Part shown: piece after piece, positions 39,126-50,260 of the stretch
Position numbering within the stretch: the first letter of the stretch is position 1
Layout of the letters: each line of letters opens with the position of its first letter
Source of the DNA: Taenia hydatigena
Lineage: Eukaryota; Platyhelminthes; Cestoda; Cyclophyllidea; Taeniidae
Assembly: GCA_036345935.2 (NCBI GenBank)
Contig: JADWOT020000002.1
Span: 8,738,655 to 8,802,654 of the forward strand
DNA length: 64,000 nucleotides
Reading direction: 5' to 3'
Notes under the pieces: generated by a model
The model's input: the letters and a program-made list of their open reading frames with translations, nothing else
The model's database searches: none
What the model was told of the DNA's origin: nothing
Made by a program: the position numbers and the translations under genes

Positions 39126-40942
39126 ATGGTGCTCATTGTCATCTAATCATGCCTTTGACTGAATCAACGTATTTGAGTCATAGACCATGTCACATGTTTT
39201 CGTCTTTCTTTCAAAGGAATGGCTGGCTTGCCTTAGCCTGTTACTTGCATTGTTCCACCCAAACCGAGAAGGTTGGTGTTTGGCATGGCTCGGTGTGTGA
39301 GTGTGTGTGCTTTTAGGGAATCATGCTTGGGACAAGTTGGCAGGGTGTTTGTGTCACAGTATTCTGGAGCTGCTGTTTTCGGATTAAGCTTGCTGCATGT
39401 TTGTAAGTGAGATACATCAGCCTACGGCACAGCTTTCTTGAATATCTGCAGTAAAACAGAGGTGCTTGTATTTTTAATGATCAAAAGAAGGTTCCTGGGG
39501 CAATCGCCTCCTAACTACTTAAGTAAAGTGCTCATTGGCGATGTGATGTTGCGATGATGACTTTGAAAGCAAAGCAATGATCACCATGGCTTCCTTACTT
39601 TTCCTGGTGCAGTGATGTAGTAGCTTTGGCGTGATCATCGCCTTTCCTTTGGTTGTAGCAGTAATTAGCATTAAAATTTTCCTGCTTATTGTTAAGAGTT
39701 GATTGACAGGTCGTGGGACCAAAGATGTAGACCTTGACTTGATGAATCCTAAAGACAGATCAGGGTGCGCAACTTTGTTACCTCCCTTCATTTAGGTCCA
39801 TTTCACATATATCTTACAATTACATTGGGTTTCCATGCTAGATTTTTAATAAACTACCGACGTGCGCTCCTCGATGACGTTTCTGCAGTGCCTTATCTAT
39901 TTTTATCCTATATAGAATCGTTTCCATTTTATAGTGCAGGAAATGAAAATCGTTGAATTCAGTGTTTCTTTTAATGGTGTCTCAAGTACCGGTTCGGACT
40001 ATTGCGCATGTTTAGTACTCTAAGATGCATGTGCTAATTGTTGAAAAAACCCCTGCAATCAGTATAAAGTGTTTCGATGCTGAACGGACGCTGATATTGA
40101 AAGAAACGAATTACACTGCTGACTCCTTTTGTTCCCCAACCACAGTTAAGGTGCATTTGTCGATCTCCTAGTAAATGCATTCTATCTAAACGAAAATCAT
40201 TTTGTCTGCAATGGCTTACAAAGAACGTGCAACTGCATTTGTCACTGGAACCTTTTGCCAGTCTCCCTTCCTACTTTCCAACCATTTTAGCTCTATGGCT
40301 GTCCATCAAGTCACTTCGATGATCACAGATGTCGAAAGTATCGAGAAGGGAGGTGACAGAAGCTTGGCCGAGGCATCATCGTCGAAGAAAGTGAAGGCGG
40401 TGTCTAGAGCGGATGCTCTTCTGCGGCCACTGTTATCACTATCCTGGGATTTTATTAATGGGAAATCGCACAGCGCTACTAGGAAAACGAAGTCTGCCCA
40501 GTAGTACTTCCTGATGCCCAAAGCTAGAGGTCTCACTTGGCATACTGCGGCACTTTTGACGACAAGGTCCAACCAGCTACTCTCTTCTCCCTCTCAGCCT
40601 GCATGCAGACGTGTTTGCGTGATGTGCTCGTGTATTTGCAGATCAAAATCTGTCTATCTGAGCCTCGGCTCCCAATTTGCCGATGGGAAACACAGCTGGA
40701 ACGAAACTGTTGGGTGAGTAGTGGGGAGCTTGGCAGCCACAGGTCTTTTGCCTTTATGAAGTGGGTGGTGGCTATTGTAAAGTAGACGCCTGAAGAGTCA
40801 ACATTTGTGGGTTTTAATTCCAGCCGTTGTTGAAATATATGCATGCATTGGCTTGGTAGAGTAAGTGTTCGCTTAACAAAGAATTTGATATGTGGGAATT
40901 TCATAGACTGTTAACGGACCATTCTGTATCTAGAATTAAAAT
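39126..40942 (+). repeat. Element R, copy 4
   Basis: Fourth copy, at the end of unit 2, close to 31196-33011. Its right end coincides with the end of the tandem duplication, so one rearrangement boundary may lie at the edge of this element. Confidence 0.75.
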
Positions 40943-42560
40943 TATTGTTTAAATTATTGTGTTGCATCGTGTTCTTGTTACACGCACTTAGGGGTGGCGG
41001 TGCACTCTTTCGGATTCCTTGACATCGTCTTTGAGCAACCCACTTTCTTGCTGAATTTTGAGGTGCAGTATTAAATCTACCAAAATGATTCTCAGTAGTC
41101 TTTGTTTCACAGCCGGTACACTTTTATGCAATCGTCTGATCATTCTCTCCCGCAATAAGGCGCCTGCAAAAACACTTTCTGTAAACATCATGGTAAACAT
41201 TGGGCATAAAAATCTTCGGCATTGAGGAGCATTGTAAGCGTCTCGATTGCGGCCTTTTAAGAATCCATGTCAACGCTGAACTAATGAGCAATCGAATCAC
41301 ATGGAAATGCCAGAACGGATGACGCCCGGTTGACTACTATGAATATTTTGTGGCAGCACAGCAAGTGGAAACGCCACGAAATCTGGCAATTCAAAACAAG
41401 CAGTGTAACCAAATAAGCACTGTTTTCTGATACGCTGTTACGTCCTTCTATTTACACACCACTAACAGAGGAGGATGCAATATTTGACAGCATTGGTGCG
41501 GCTCACGTGGTCCCAAAGCCACTAATGAAAAGAGTAATGCAGTGAACTCCACAAAAATGCCACAACACACTGTTTTGTAATTATATTGCAAAACACTCGG
41601 ATTTTGCGCACCGCTTTGGACACCGTAATACAGAGAAGGTGGCGCAGGAGTCGCCTCGTTGCCATTCGTCAAACGGAGGCTGTAAATTAGTAGTAAAATT
41701 GTAGATGGGGCTACTGTGCCAAAGTTCCTCCGCATTACCCTTCATTGAGCATGATGGTGATTCGATAGCATGATATCTTTACCAATGCAGTTTAACGCTA
41801 TCGCCCCTTCTCATGGAGCTATACGATCGGAGAAATAGAAGAACCTGTGAAACAAGTAGGCGAGCTGAATGTCCCACTTATCCGCACAACAATATCTGCC
41901 TATGCACAGTTACGCGCGCCTCTGAGTGTCGTTAAATAAGATGCGAATCATCATGTCGCATTGTGATACATTGAGGCTCACCATATATTAATGCTGCGAG
42001 TGGGCAAATAGGGGATATTAAATGCGCCGGTTCAGTTTCAAGTGCAATCGCTGATGCTGTCGAGTAATTATCATGGAGCTAACAGTGGTGGTTACAAGAC
42101 GATGCTTATTTAGCGACATCATCCCACAATGTTAATACCTTTTTCAACATTGAGACTGCGTTGATAACCATGCCGGAGGCATTACTGGGCATTAACAAAG
42201 CGTTCGCAAATTAAAAGCAGCAACCCTCACAGGGATCACAATTCGTGCTCATTTAAATTAGACACTGCAAATTTGAGGACCATAAGAAGGCATGGCTAGA
42301 CGCAGTGAAGGAACCGCGATCGCAGTCAAAGATGCTGCTGAGGTGATATAGATTAGAAAGCATGTCATGCACGCAGCGTTTGAATTTTAGGCACCATAGA
42401 AGTTAATTTGTGATGCTACAGCGCGATACTGATCTTCACATCGCCTCATGGCAAATGTGAGCATTGGATATGGAATCGCCCCCAAGCATTAACACCTAAT
42501 ATCTTTATCGTGTGAACGGAGAAATTCTTTTCAGGTCAAGTCCAACATACCTGATAGGTC
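40943..42560. other. 5' intergenic region of the antigen gene
   Basis: Unique sequence with no recognisable gene. Two minus-strand frames (40988-41200 and 41448-41735) show no family features. A pyrimidine-rich AG (AATTCTTTTCAG, ending at 42534) lies 94 bases before the antigen start codon. It could be a cis- or trans-splice acceptor, since cestodes use spliced-leader trans-splicing. Confidence 0.5.
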
Positions 42561-42562
42561 GG

Positions 42563-42568
42563 TATAAG
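42563..42568 (+). promoter_or_regulatory. TATA-like box candidate
   Basis: TATAAG lies 61 bases upstream of the antigen gene's ATG. No other promoter element was recognised, so this is weak positional evidence. Confidence 0.25.
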
Positions 42569-42628
42569 TGCAGGCTAGTTTCATAAATGTGTTGTGACTG
42601 GTGAACGCAAAGTATTTGTGGATTAACG

Positions 42629-42698
42629 ATGAGGCTTCACATCTGTCTCATCTTGTTGGCTGCCTCCTCTTTGGCTAAAGGGCCCTCAGGAGATCGTG
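42629..42698 (+). other. Antigen gene exon 1: signal peptide
   Basis: Starts at the only ATG followed by a hydrophobic leader. It codes for 23 residues plus the first base of codon 24. The donor is CGTG|GTAAGA. Cleavage is likely after Leu-Ala at residues 15-16, just before Lys-Gly-Pro-Ser. Intron 1 (42699-43883, 1185 bases) has phase 1. Confidence 0.88.
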
Positions 42699-45600
42699 GT
42701 AAGATACTCTTCGATACTTGAATTTGTTCAGCGCAAAATAAGGCATCAGGTGATTACAAGTGTTACTTACATTGCAGAGAATTCCCCCTATTACTGTAGT
42801 TCTTTACGCCATGTAATGGTGCAGGAATTTTGAGTCTCCTCTTTTCAAAGGTCGACCCCTTCTATTCCTCTTTAAAAAGCTTCATTTATAGCCCTAATAC
42901 CTGCCGGCACTCTAGAGAAAGGTGTGCACATAACACCCATGATTGGAGTGAACCTACGGCAAATATTAAATTTTCTTTGGCCAATCCTATGTTTTTATTG
43001 ATTTACTACAATACCGTCGTCCAATTGGATCAAAAATGCTGGGAGAAATTGGTGATTTTATACTTTCCTGTCGTTCCCTTTCATCTGCACTTGACTCTGG
43101 TTTTTAGCATTACTACACCCAAGTGGCATAGGTGTGCACAGCTTGTGTAATCTTAGTAGCTAGTACATTGCCAAGCTGCTGACACTCTGCTGTGTGCGAT
43201 TAGGTTTCTCTGCTTCCTTTGATACCACAAAGACAGGTGATGACTCCACAAAAGGCTTGAAGAATGTAAATTCTGGAAAGTCACGCCCACGGCTTTACTG
43301 GCACTTAGGGATCAGCCCATTCACGTTGCGTTTTTGGTCTTCTCATCTCTGTTGTTGACTTTACAATGAACAAACCCACCATCCACATTTAACCTCAGGG
43401 CGTTAATGCAGGAAGGTGGCAGTGCAACCCCAACTATAATCGCTCTCTGCATCTCGATCTCAAGTGCACCTTATAAGTCAGCACCGAAGATTATTACTCG
43501 AATTTTAGTTTGCCTGAGACCTATCTTTCAAATTATACCAGTTTTAGCATAAATGCGATATCTTTGCCTACTCTGTTACAGTTCAGCACCTTAATACTCA
43601 CCGCTTGAGTTGAGAACTAATGTAGAGTTCTACTGTAGGGAAGAATCACTAAATTAAACTGAATTCAGCTTTTACTGATACGGATTTTAGCATTGCCAAA
43701 AGTACTAGGAACTTGCTTCCTTAATGCAATTTGCCCACGTATGTACAGTTAAAATGGTTAGAATTCTTTTTGAACTATGAAACAAAATGGCTCATATCTG
43801 TAGTAAAGAAACAATCAAGATACTTAAATGACAAAAGTGGAACAAGTTTGAATAACAACACCTATTATTATTATTATTTTCAGAATTGACGGTGGCAAAG
43901 GAGAATGAGATTGGTGGGATCCCGATTCCAAACTACTTTTATTGGACTCTCATGGCCGATCATACCTACCGGTTAAGTTGGGACGTCCGTAACCTGACTG
44001 AACTCGGCGCTGACCAAATCGTAATAAGTGCAATGGCAGCTGATCTCTCTGGCGATCCATTTCTAAAAACTGCTAATTTCTCACGAGGGAAAGTCACTGT
44101 GGGGGAACTGCGGACTGACAAACCATACAATGTACATCTTGAGGCACTTAGGGATGGAGTCAGTGTTTGGCTTTACGACGGTACAATAAGGACAGTACTC
44201 AAAGGCAAGTTAAGGCTTGTGATTATGAGTACATTGCTTTTACATGCCTGAGAGTGGGTCAAGTTTAACGTGCTGTACTTTTTTCAGTGCTCTAGGTACC
44301 ATGCGGTGCGGCTACTTATTTGCACACATTTTAATGATTCGGGTGATGAGAGGCAGATCGGTGTTGAAGTAAATCGAATTGTTAGATCAAACACACGTGG
44401 CAGATTATAAAAACAGTGCTCTAGAATGCTGCGTCATAAGGGGTAAGCGAAAATGCGGCAGGATTTAGTTCACCGGATCTTGTTTCGATCGGTCAACAGT
44501 GGCTTCGAAAACACGATTCTCCAAATGGTGCAGTTCACCACAGCCAACTCTCCAGCCAGAGCTGTGAGCTAACCCAAGGAAATAGCATGGACCTTATAGA
44601 GTTGTTGTCTGTCATTTGCATTAGATTCACAAAACTCTAATTGGGTCGCGTCTTACATAACAGCAAACTGCTAGACTGCAATAATCCAATGAAATTTAAA
44701 ATGACTTCATAGACTTTAAGTGGCACTTGCTCTAAAACAAAGAACTAATAAGTATCTGTTCCACAGGGATGAACGATAATTTCCACACCAACATAAGTTG
44801 TAATCTTGGGAGTGTCTAGAGACCGACCAGCCACAAAAGTTAAATGAATTGTAAACTCTCATATCACATCGCATCGTCTTACTGTTTACGGCGTGACAAC
44901 ATTTGAAGTACACAAAGAAGTTGATACCGAATATGCTTTTTTTCAAATAACTACTAGCTCTACCAGTTTCCCTTCAAATTCAGTGTTATTTCGCTGACGA
45001 CTACATCAGAGTTATGATGGCGCATTGACAAGTTGGTTTCGCAGCAGCAAAATTGGTAGCTCTTGCGATGGTCGTAGTTCATCCGCCTCCTACATGACTA
45101 CGAGCTATGCGTTTGCGGAATTTAGAGAAGTTAGACCAGACGTAGTCACATCAGATCACAGACATGCAGGGTTCTTTAAATAAGAAACGGGCACTATGGA
45201 AACAGTGTGGATTTCCGCATTTCTGTAACCAATTGAGAAATGGCTGGCGCAACTTTGATTACCAAAGCTTTTTTAGAAGTAACGATGACAAAAGCAGAAG
45301 AAACAGAGGGATTCCCGAATTCGCATCATTTCAATTGGAGCCACGTGGGTCATCAGACCTACCAGTTCAGTTGGGACACACGAGGTCTGGCCGGTGTCCA
45401 TGCAGACGGATTCAATCTGTATGCAATATCAGTTGAATCCACCCGTCTCCTTACTCTTCGAACTGGAGATTTTTCTTTTGGATCAACTACTCTCAGGATA
45501 GTGGATCCTGGCAAACCATACGCGATACTTTTTGAAGGACTTAAGGGAGATGACAGAGTTTTGTATTACGTCGAAACAATTAAAACACTCTCCACTGGTA

Positions 45601-45991
45601 AGTTGGTGCTTAAGGTACTTCTCTCAAGCTACTTTTCTGAATGGTATTTTCAAAGTATATGCTAAGCTGAATGCCCTATACCCGTTGTTATTACTTACTT
45701 CTATGCAATATAGGTCCAGCATCTTTTGTGTGCAATTTAATTCTATTAGGAGAATATTTTTTGGTAGAGGTAGAAGGCACGGGGGACAAAGAAAGCATGG
45801 AAAACGGAGAAGGCTTAGGTGCTGAAGAAAGTGGAGAGAAGGAAGAAATCACAGGAGAAGAAGGCGGAGGGAGGCTAGGGGATGAGGAAAGCGGAGGAGG
45901 GGAGGAAAGCAGTCCCACTACCAGCGGATCTGGCTCGGCTTTCGTATACTCTGAGTTCCTCTTTGCTTGCGTGACCTTGGTGCTTGCCTAA
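42629..45991 (+). CDS. Oncosphere host-protective antigen family protein (EG95/45W-like), two FnIII domains
   Basis: Likely a secreted or membrane-anchored surface antigen of the oncosphere. Proposed join: 42629-42698, 43884-44204, 45277-45597, 45714-45991 (329 residues if this last acceptor is right). Residues 1-17 form a signal peptide (MRLHICLILLAASSLA), very like the EG95 leader. Residues 24-130 and 131-237 are two FnIII domains, each one exon, with the family Leu/Phe-Ser-Trp-Asp motif (W56, W163) and Gly-Lys-Pro/Asp-Lys-Pro-Tyr turns. An acidic Glu/Gly-rich linker follows, then a small-residue stretch and a hydrophobic C-terminal tail, as in EG95. Sequons are N60, N88 and N150. All introns are phase 1. 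Two FnIII domains point to the 45W/TSOL45 type rather than single-domain EG95, TSOL16 or TSOL18. Expression and exact orthology cannot be seen from this sequence. Confidence 0.9.
43884..44204 (+). other. Antigen gene exon 2: first FnIII domain
   Basis: The acceptor is a TTATTATTATTTTCAG run ending at 43883. The exon is 321 bases, phase 1 at both ends. Key residues are W44, L54-S55-W56-D57, sequons N60 and N88, and a Lys-Pro-Tyr turn near the end. The donor appears to be AAAG|GCAAGT, a GC donor in the phase expected for the family. A GT alternative three bases further on would break the 321-base length and the phase. Confidence 0.87.
45277..45597 (+). other. Antigen gene exon 3: second FnIII domain
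   Basis: The acceptor is AGCTTTTTTAG, ending at 45276. The exon is also exactly 321 bases, with phase 1 at both ends, and aligns residue for residue with exon 2 (offset 107: W44 with W151, W56 with W163). The domain keeps Phe-Ser-Trp-Asp and a Gly-Lys-Pro-Tyr turn, with sequon N150. The donor is ACTG|GTAAGT. Confidence 0.87.
45714..45991 (+). other. Antigen gene exon 4: acidic linker and C-terminal hydrophobic tail
   Basis: Ends in TAA at 45989-45991. Codes for a Glu/Gly-rich linker of about 50 residues (DNA almost all purine, 45766-45912), then SSPTTSGSGSAFVYSEFLFA and the hydrophobic end VTLVLA. This resembles the EG95 C-terminus and could be a membrane or GPI-anchor signal. The exon start is uncertain. 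AG acceptors before 45714, 45750 and 45768 all keep phase 1 and would give 329, 317 or 311 residues. The first has the best pyrimidine tract but adds a hydrophobic stretch that I would not expect there. Confidence 0.75.
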
Positions 45992-46018
45992 AATTGCGTA
46001 AGTTGGCGAACATTGCCG

Positions 46019-46024
46019 AATAAA
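46019..46024 (+). terminator. Polyadenylation signal candidate
   Basis: AATAAA lies 28 bases after the antigen stop codon. A second AATAAA follows at about 46170. Confidence 0.55.
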
Positions 46025-46199
46025 TCACTTATTCGGAATGCCACGAACAATAGCCCCCGCTTACTGAGGAAATTTCATTCACTTGCAGGTCCTTACTTGC
46101 AATGGAATACATCACGTGCCACCGATTGAAACTCATTTGACAACTACAATATAATATCTTGTGGTGAAAAATAAATACAACACAAATATATACATTTTT

Positions 46200-48479
46200 T
46201 CCAATTTGATCCCATTCCTACCACTTTTTATTCAAGTCTGCTGGTTCATGCACATGTGCGTGACCACTCACAACTCTTCATAATGTCTAAAATGAGAGTG
46301 AATGTAGAGGAATAAAGCTACAGACATCATGCCGTAAAGCTCTGCATGAGAATAATGAAAAAGAATTAGTAATGCTGCACATACCACTGTCTGCTGATTG
46401 TGTCTTGCACGCTGGTTAGAGTCAAGTAGTAGAAGGCATCTTGCGAAGGCGGTCGCAGAAGGCTTTAACCAAAATAGAGGTCGACGACAGAATAAAAGAC
46501 AGCGGAATCACCGTCTTCAGTGTAGTTACATCTCAGCATTTCCATAAGAAAGATCCTCAATATAACAGCTCATATATTGCCTAGTTCTTAAGCCACTGAT
46601 CCACTTCTGGATGCATACAAAACTCGCGTGATGCGTTGGTTTGTGACTATAGGAATAGACGAAACTAGATCTGTCGATCCGCCGAGGTAGAGCTGTGAGA
46701 CCCTGAGATCTGGCTCGATCCGTGTGTAGATCGGTAAATTTATCCGCAGCTGAACTGCCAGATGGGGAAGCAGACTCTGAACAATGCTTGGATTGGTTGC
46801 AGAACAACACGATATGAAGAGATGAGTGTTTTCAACCATAAACTACAGCAATGAATGTTATTAATGTTCGGCAATAATAGGATGCCAAATTATCGAACCG
46901 TGTAACTGTAAGCATAAGGCGATATTTTATTGACAAATTTTGTAAACAATAAATGCCAACGTTGTGGTTTTAGCAATGGTGTTTCACGTATTTGCTCAAA
47001 AATCAAATGCTGCTTTCCAACAATGTGCATAATGCACCTTAATACATGAGGTGCTTGCCTAACTCTTGGTGTCCGCTCCATTGTGCTAACATAGGAAAGG
47101 CTGGTCTCTAGACCATGCCAGCAGCTCCGCCCCATTCTGCATGTCATACGTGCATTTCTCTCTATATGTACGGATAAATATATAGAGGCCTGAAACCTTT
47201 TTAGAACAACAAAAAATTTAGCACTTGGACACAGTGCATATCCCTATCACGCGTTAGGTGTTGAAGGTACTGGTTCGGCCCTAGAGACCAGCTCACCAGA
47301 CACAAAGTGGCCACATGCAAAAGCGATAGTCAAACAATAAACCTATTACAGTGCTCTAGCTATAGCACTCTGAGACTTTTTGAAGACAAAAGAAGACGCA
47401 ACACCCGGGCAGAACACGTGCATGTATTACAGAGAGAAAGGGTTGGGGTTGCAAGCACAGTCCAGAAGTCAGCCCATCTGGCAAAGACAAGGTGGCCAGC
47501 CAAGTGACTCTTAACGGGAACCGAGAGACACGCATACGATAAACGCATTGCACTAGCATTAGCCTTCCCTTCGTATTAAGGGATTCTCGGCGCACTGCTG
47601 CAACTCCTTGCATTGTTTAAAAGCGGCTTTTGGGTGGGAAGAGCCCAAAGATCTTTAGGCCCGTAGCTTTGACGCAATCGGGACTCCTCTCGATGGCGGC
47701 ATCCTAAAAAAACCAACCACCCTCCAGAATTCCCGGTTTCAGCGGTTATCACCAAACACGTTCGCATTAAATTTCCTGACAATCTTAGGGCCGAGGAATA
47801 AGAGACTAAAGATGAATTTGACACAATGAAATGGTAATGCCATGATTTTGTTTCTGACATGCATCTTTCGTTATCGGTTATTTTCGACATCATCTCCTGC
47901 CACGGTACTAATGCAACAAGGTCTGATTTCAAATAATTAATTGAACTCATTTTATTGAAGTTTTAATTCATTTTGTCCTAAATTGTTATGATAAAGCAGA
48001 AACACATCTTTGCGAATGCAGTGCATAATCGGTTTAACGAGTCAGTAAAGGAGCGTTTTTGTCTGTTTATGTTTTATAAAAGCAGCTTAAAATATTCATT
48101 TTATTGCACAGTATTTTTATGTAGTTTACTTTTGAATAACAATTCGCCTGCAGGTTGATTTATTTATCCTTGGCAGAAGTGACAACTTTTATTTCATTTG
48201 TTGTCTGAAGCTTGTTGGCTGTAATTTAGGGGAATGTCTCTCTTTCTAGTGCGCGCTTTGTTGGTTGCAATGGATTGCAGTTGTAAGCAAGGTAAAGCTT
48301 GTCAGTGATCAGGCCCTACTTCACACTAATGGCGGTCGAAAGCTAGAGTGGATAATGACGTTTCTGATTTAAGTATTGCGTCATCTGAAAAGTTTCGAAA
48401 AATTGCCGAGAATTGCTTGGAACTGGACTTATCTGTTGTGTCGTCGCTTGTTCAGATAGCAGTGGGTTATGACTCATGA
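46200..48479. other. Gene-poor 3' flank
   Basis: Only short frames on either strand (for example 47576-47950 minus, 124 codons), none with recognisable domains, repeats or splice context. I see no gene here. Confidence 0.55.
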
Positions 48480-48800
48480 GTTGTTATGAGATCGTAGGAA
48501 AATGGGATGCGAGATAGGAAGGGAAGAATGAGGGGGATAGGAGAGAATGGAGGAAGGGAGAGGGAGAAAGATACTACCTCATGTTCGCCTTTCTCAGTTC
48601 TTTTATCCCTGCTTCCCCATTAGCAAGTCAATGACCCCTTCAGGCATTAAACCATCACATGCAGAACACATCAAAATTTGGGGGACAAGGGTGTGAAAGA
48701 CACGGAAGTGGTGTTCGAGAAACAAAATGCATGATAAAGTAAGAATTTGTAAGCTAGTCCTGTTCAAACGAAGCATAGTGTGCAATCGATCAGCATTTTG
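48480..48800 (+). repeat. ~330 bp dispersed repeat, copy 3
   Basis: A purine-rich GGGAGAGGGAGAAAG start, then the shared CATTAAACCATCACATGCAG, GGGGGACAAG, and AAGCTAGTCC order seen at 27480-27830. More diverged than the tandem-unit copies. Confidence 0.55.
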
Positions 48801-49944
48801 TTGAGCATTGGAGTTTGAATAAATAAACACAATTGTGATAGTTCAACAGGTTGCGGATGGGAAAGTGCCGGTTTTCTATCAAGCTGATCAAATGACGATT
48901 GATGTCCCAAATCACAACACCATTCTTATGAACCCTTTTGCACCGCAAGTCTATGTTTTATCATGAAACGCATGAATAGAGCTGCATAGGATATGCCGTA
49001 ACAACAGCAGCGGGACCACCTTGCAGTAGCTCATCGATTGACTCTTAGTGCCTCTGCCAGAACGAAGAAGAAGCTTCATTTAAAACCATGATTAAATCCA
49101 TAGCACTTGCAATCCTTCGTTTCCTCGACATCAAGCACAAGTCGAGGCGAGTCACTGTCATCGAACACGAAGCGCAATCCATGATGGCTTTTATCTAACA
49201 GTGCATCTAGAAAGTATCGTCACAACTAGATAAGAGGCATTATCTCTCTGTCGAAAAGAGATAGGCGAAAATCGACTATGTACCTCTTCTCAAGCATCAT
49301 CATTTCATCGTAATATCAACACATTGCATAGTGGGTGCGAATAAACAATATGAAAATAAACATCATATCGTTTTGCATAAGCACGGAGTCTAGCATAAAT
49401 ACGGCTTTGAAAACAAGCAAACAACGATGAATGCTTAATTTGACTGCAAATGAAACAGGGTTATAATAAGCTTATCTGTCATTACTAAACCTCATTCAAT
49501 ATTATTGAATCAAGTCAACGCTTAGGCAATAGTAGAAATGTCTGCATATACTGGGCCCAGTACGATTACCCACACGGACAACATACGCGAACCCCTTCAT
49601 TGTTTATCTTACGAATCCACTGCACCCCGTACATTGGAAACAACAGGCAATACTTACGATCCGCAAGTGAGATGAGTCCTGCAATGGTTAATGCACATCA
49701 CGACAACAATCGCCAGACCCACTCTAGGCAATCAACCTCTAATACACGAGACGCAAAGTGAAATGCGCATTGGTATCATTTATTTGAAATTTCATAAGCG
49801 TCATATAACAAAATGCAGGTGAAAAAAGCGGGAAAATAAAAGGCATTGAAAAAGGAGTAATGCAACAGTTAATAGGCGCGATCTCGCAATCCAATAACAC
49901 GCCAATCGAGTATCATGTCCCCTTCTCTTGCTGTTCCCTTTCCA

Positions 49945-50260
49945 CATGTTTCGCACAGAATGCTGGGAAACCAGACCGTACGAAAATAGGGTGAGATGTG
50001 GGGAAGTAAGGGCATGGAGAAAGGAAGGGATAGGAGGACGGCATTACCTCATTCTTACCCTCTGCACTTCACATAGAACGGATAACCAGTTTTCAGCATC
50101 TTACTATCACGTGTGAAACACACTAAAATTTGGAAGACAAAGTGAGACTGGCATATAATTGATGCGTGCTGGATTGGTTTTGGCTCCGAAATCGAAAACA
50201 CATTATAACACAAAGATCTGTAAGCCAGTCTCGTTGAAAAGGGTAATGGATTATAATTAT
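49945..50260 (+). repeat. ~320 bp dispersed repeat, copy 4
   Basis: The same motif order as the other three copies: a purine run with GGAAGGGATAGGAGG, CATTACCTCATTC, ATCACGTGTGAAACACA, GGAAGACAAAG, then AAGCCAGTCTCGTTGAAAAG. It is about 1.45 kb from copy 3 in the same orientation. Confidence 0.55.

Larger units (their letters stand above)
33112..40942 (+). repeat. Tandem duplication unit 2 (~7.8 kb)
   Basis: Direct repeat of 25922-33011. It carries two blocks missing from unit 1, at about 37152-37265 and about 38090-38755. Similarity to unit 1 stops near 40942, after a shared CTAGAA..TAAAAT, where unit 1 runs into the gap. Unique sequence leading to the antigen gene follows directly. Confidence 0.93.

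Noticed and set aside
42830..43150. 106-codon ORF inside intron 1 of the antigen gene
   Set aside because: It lies wholly within the intron, has no FnIII features, and would disrupt the phase of the family gene structure.
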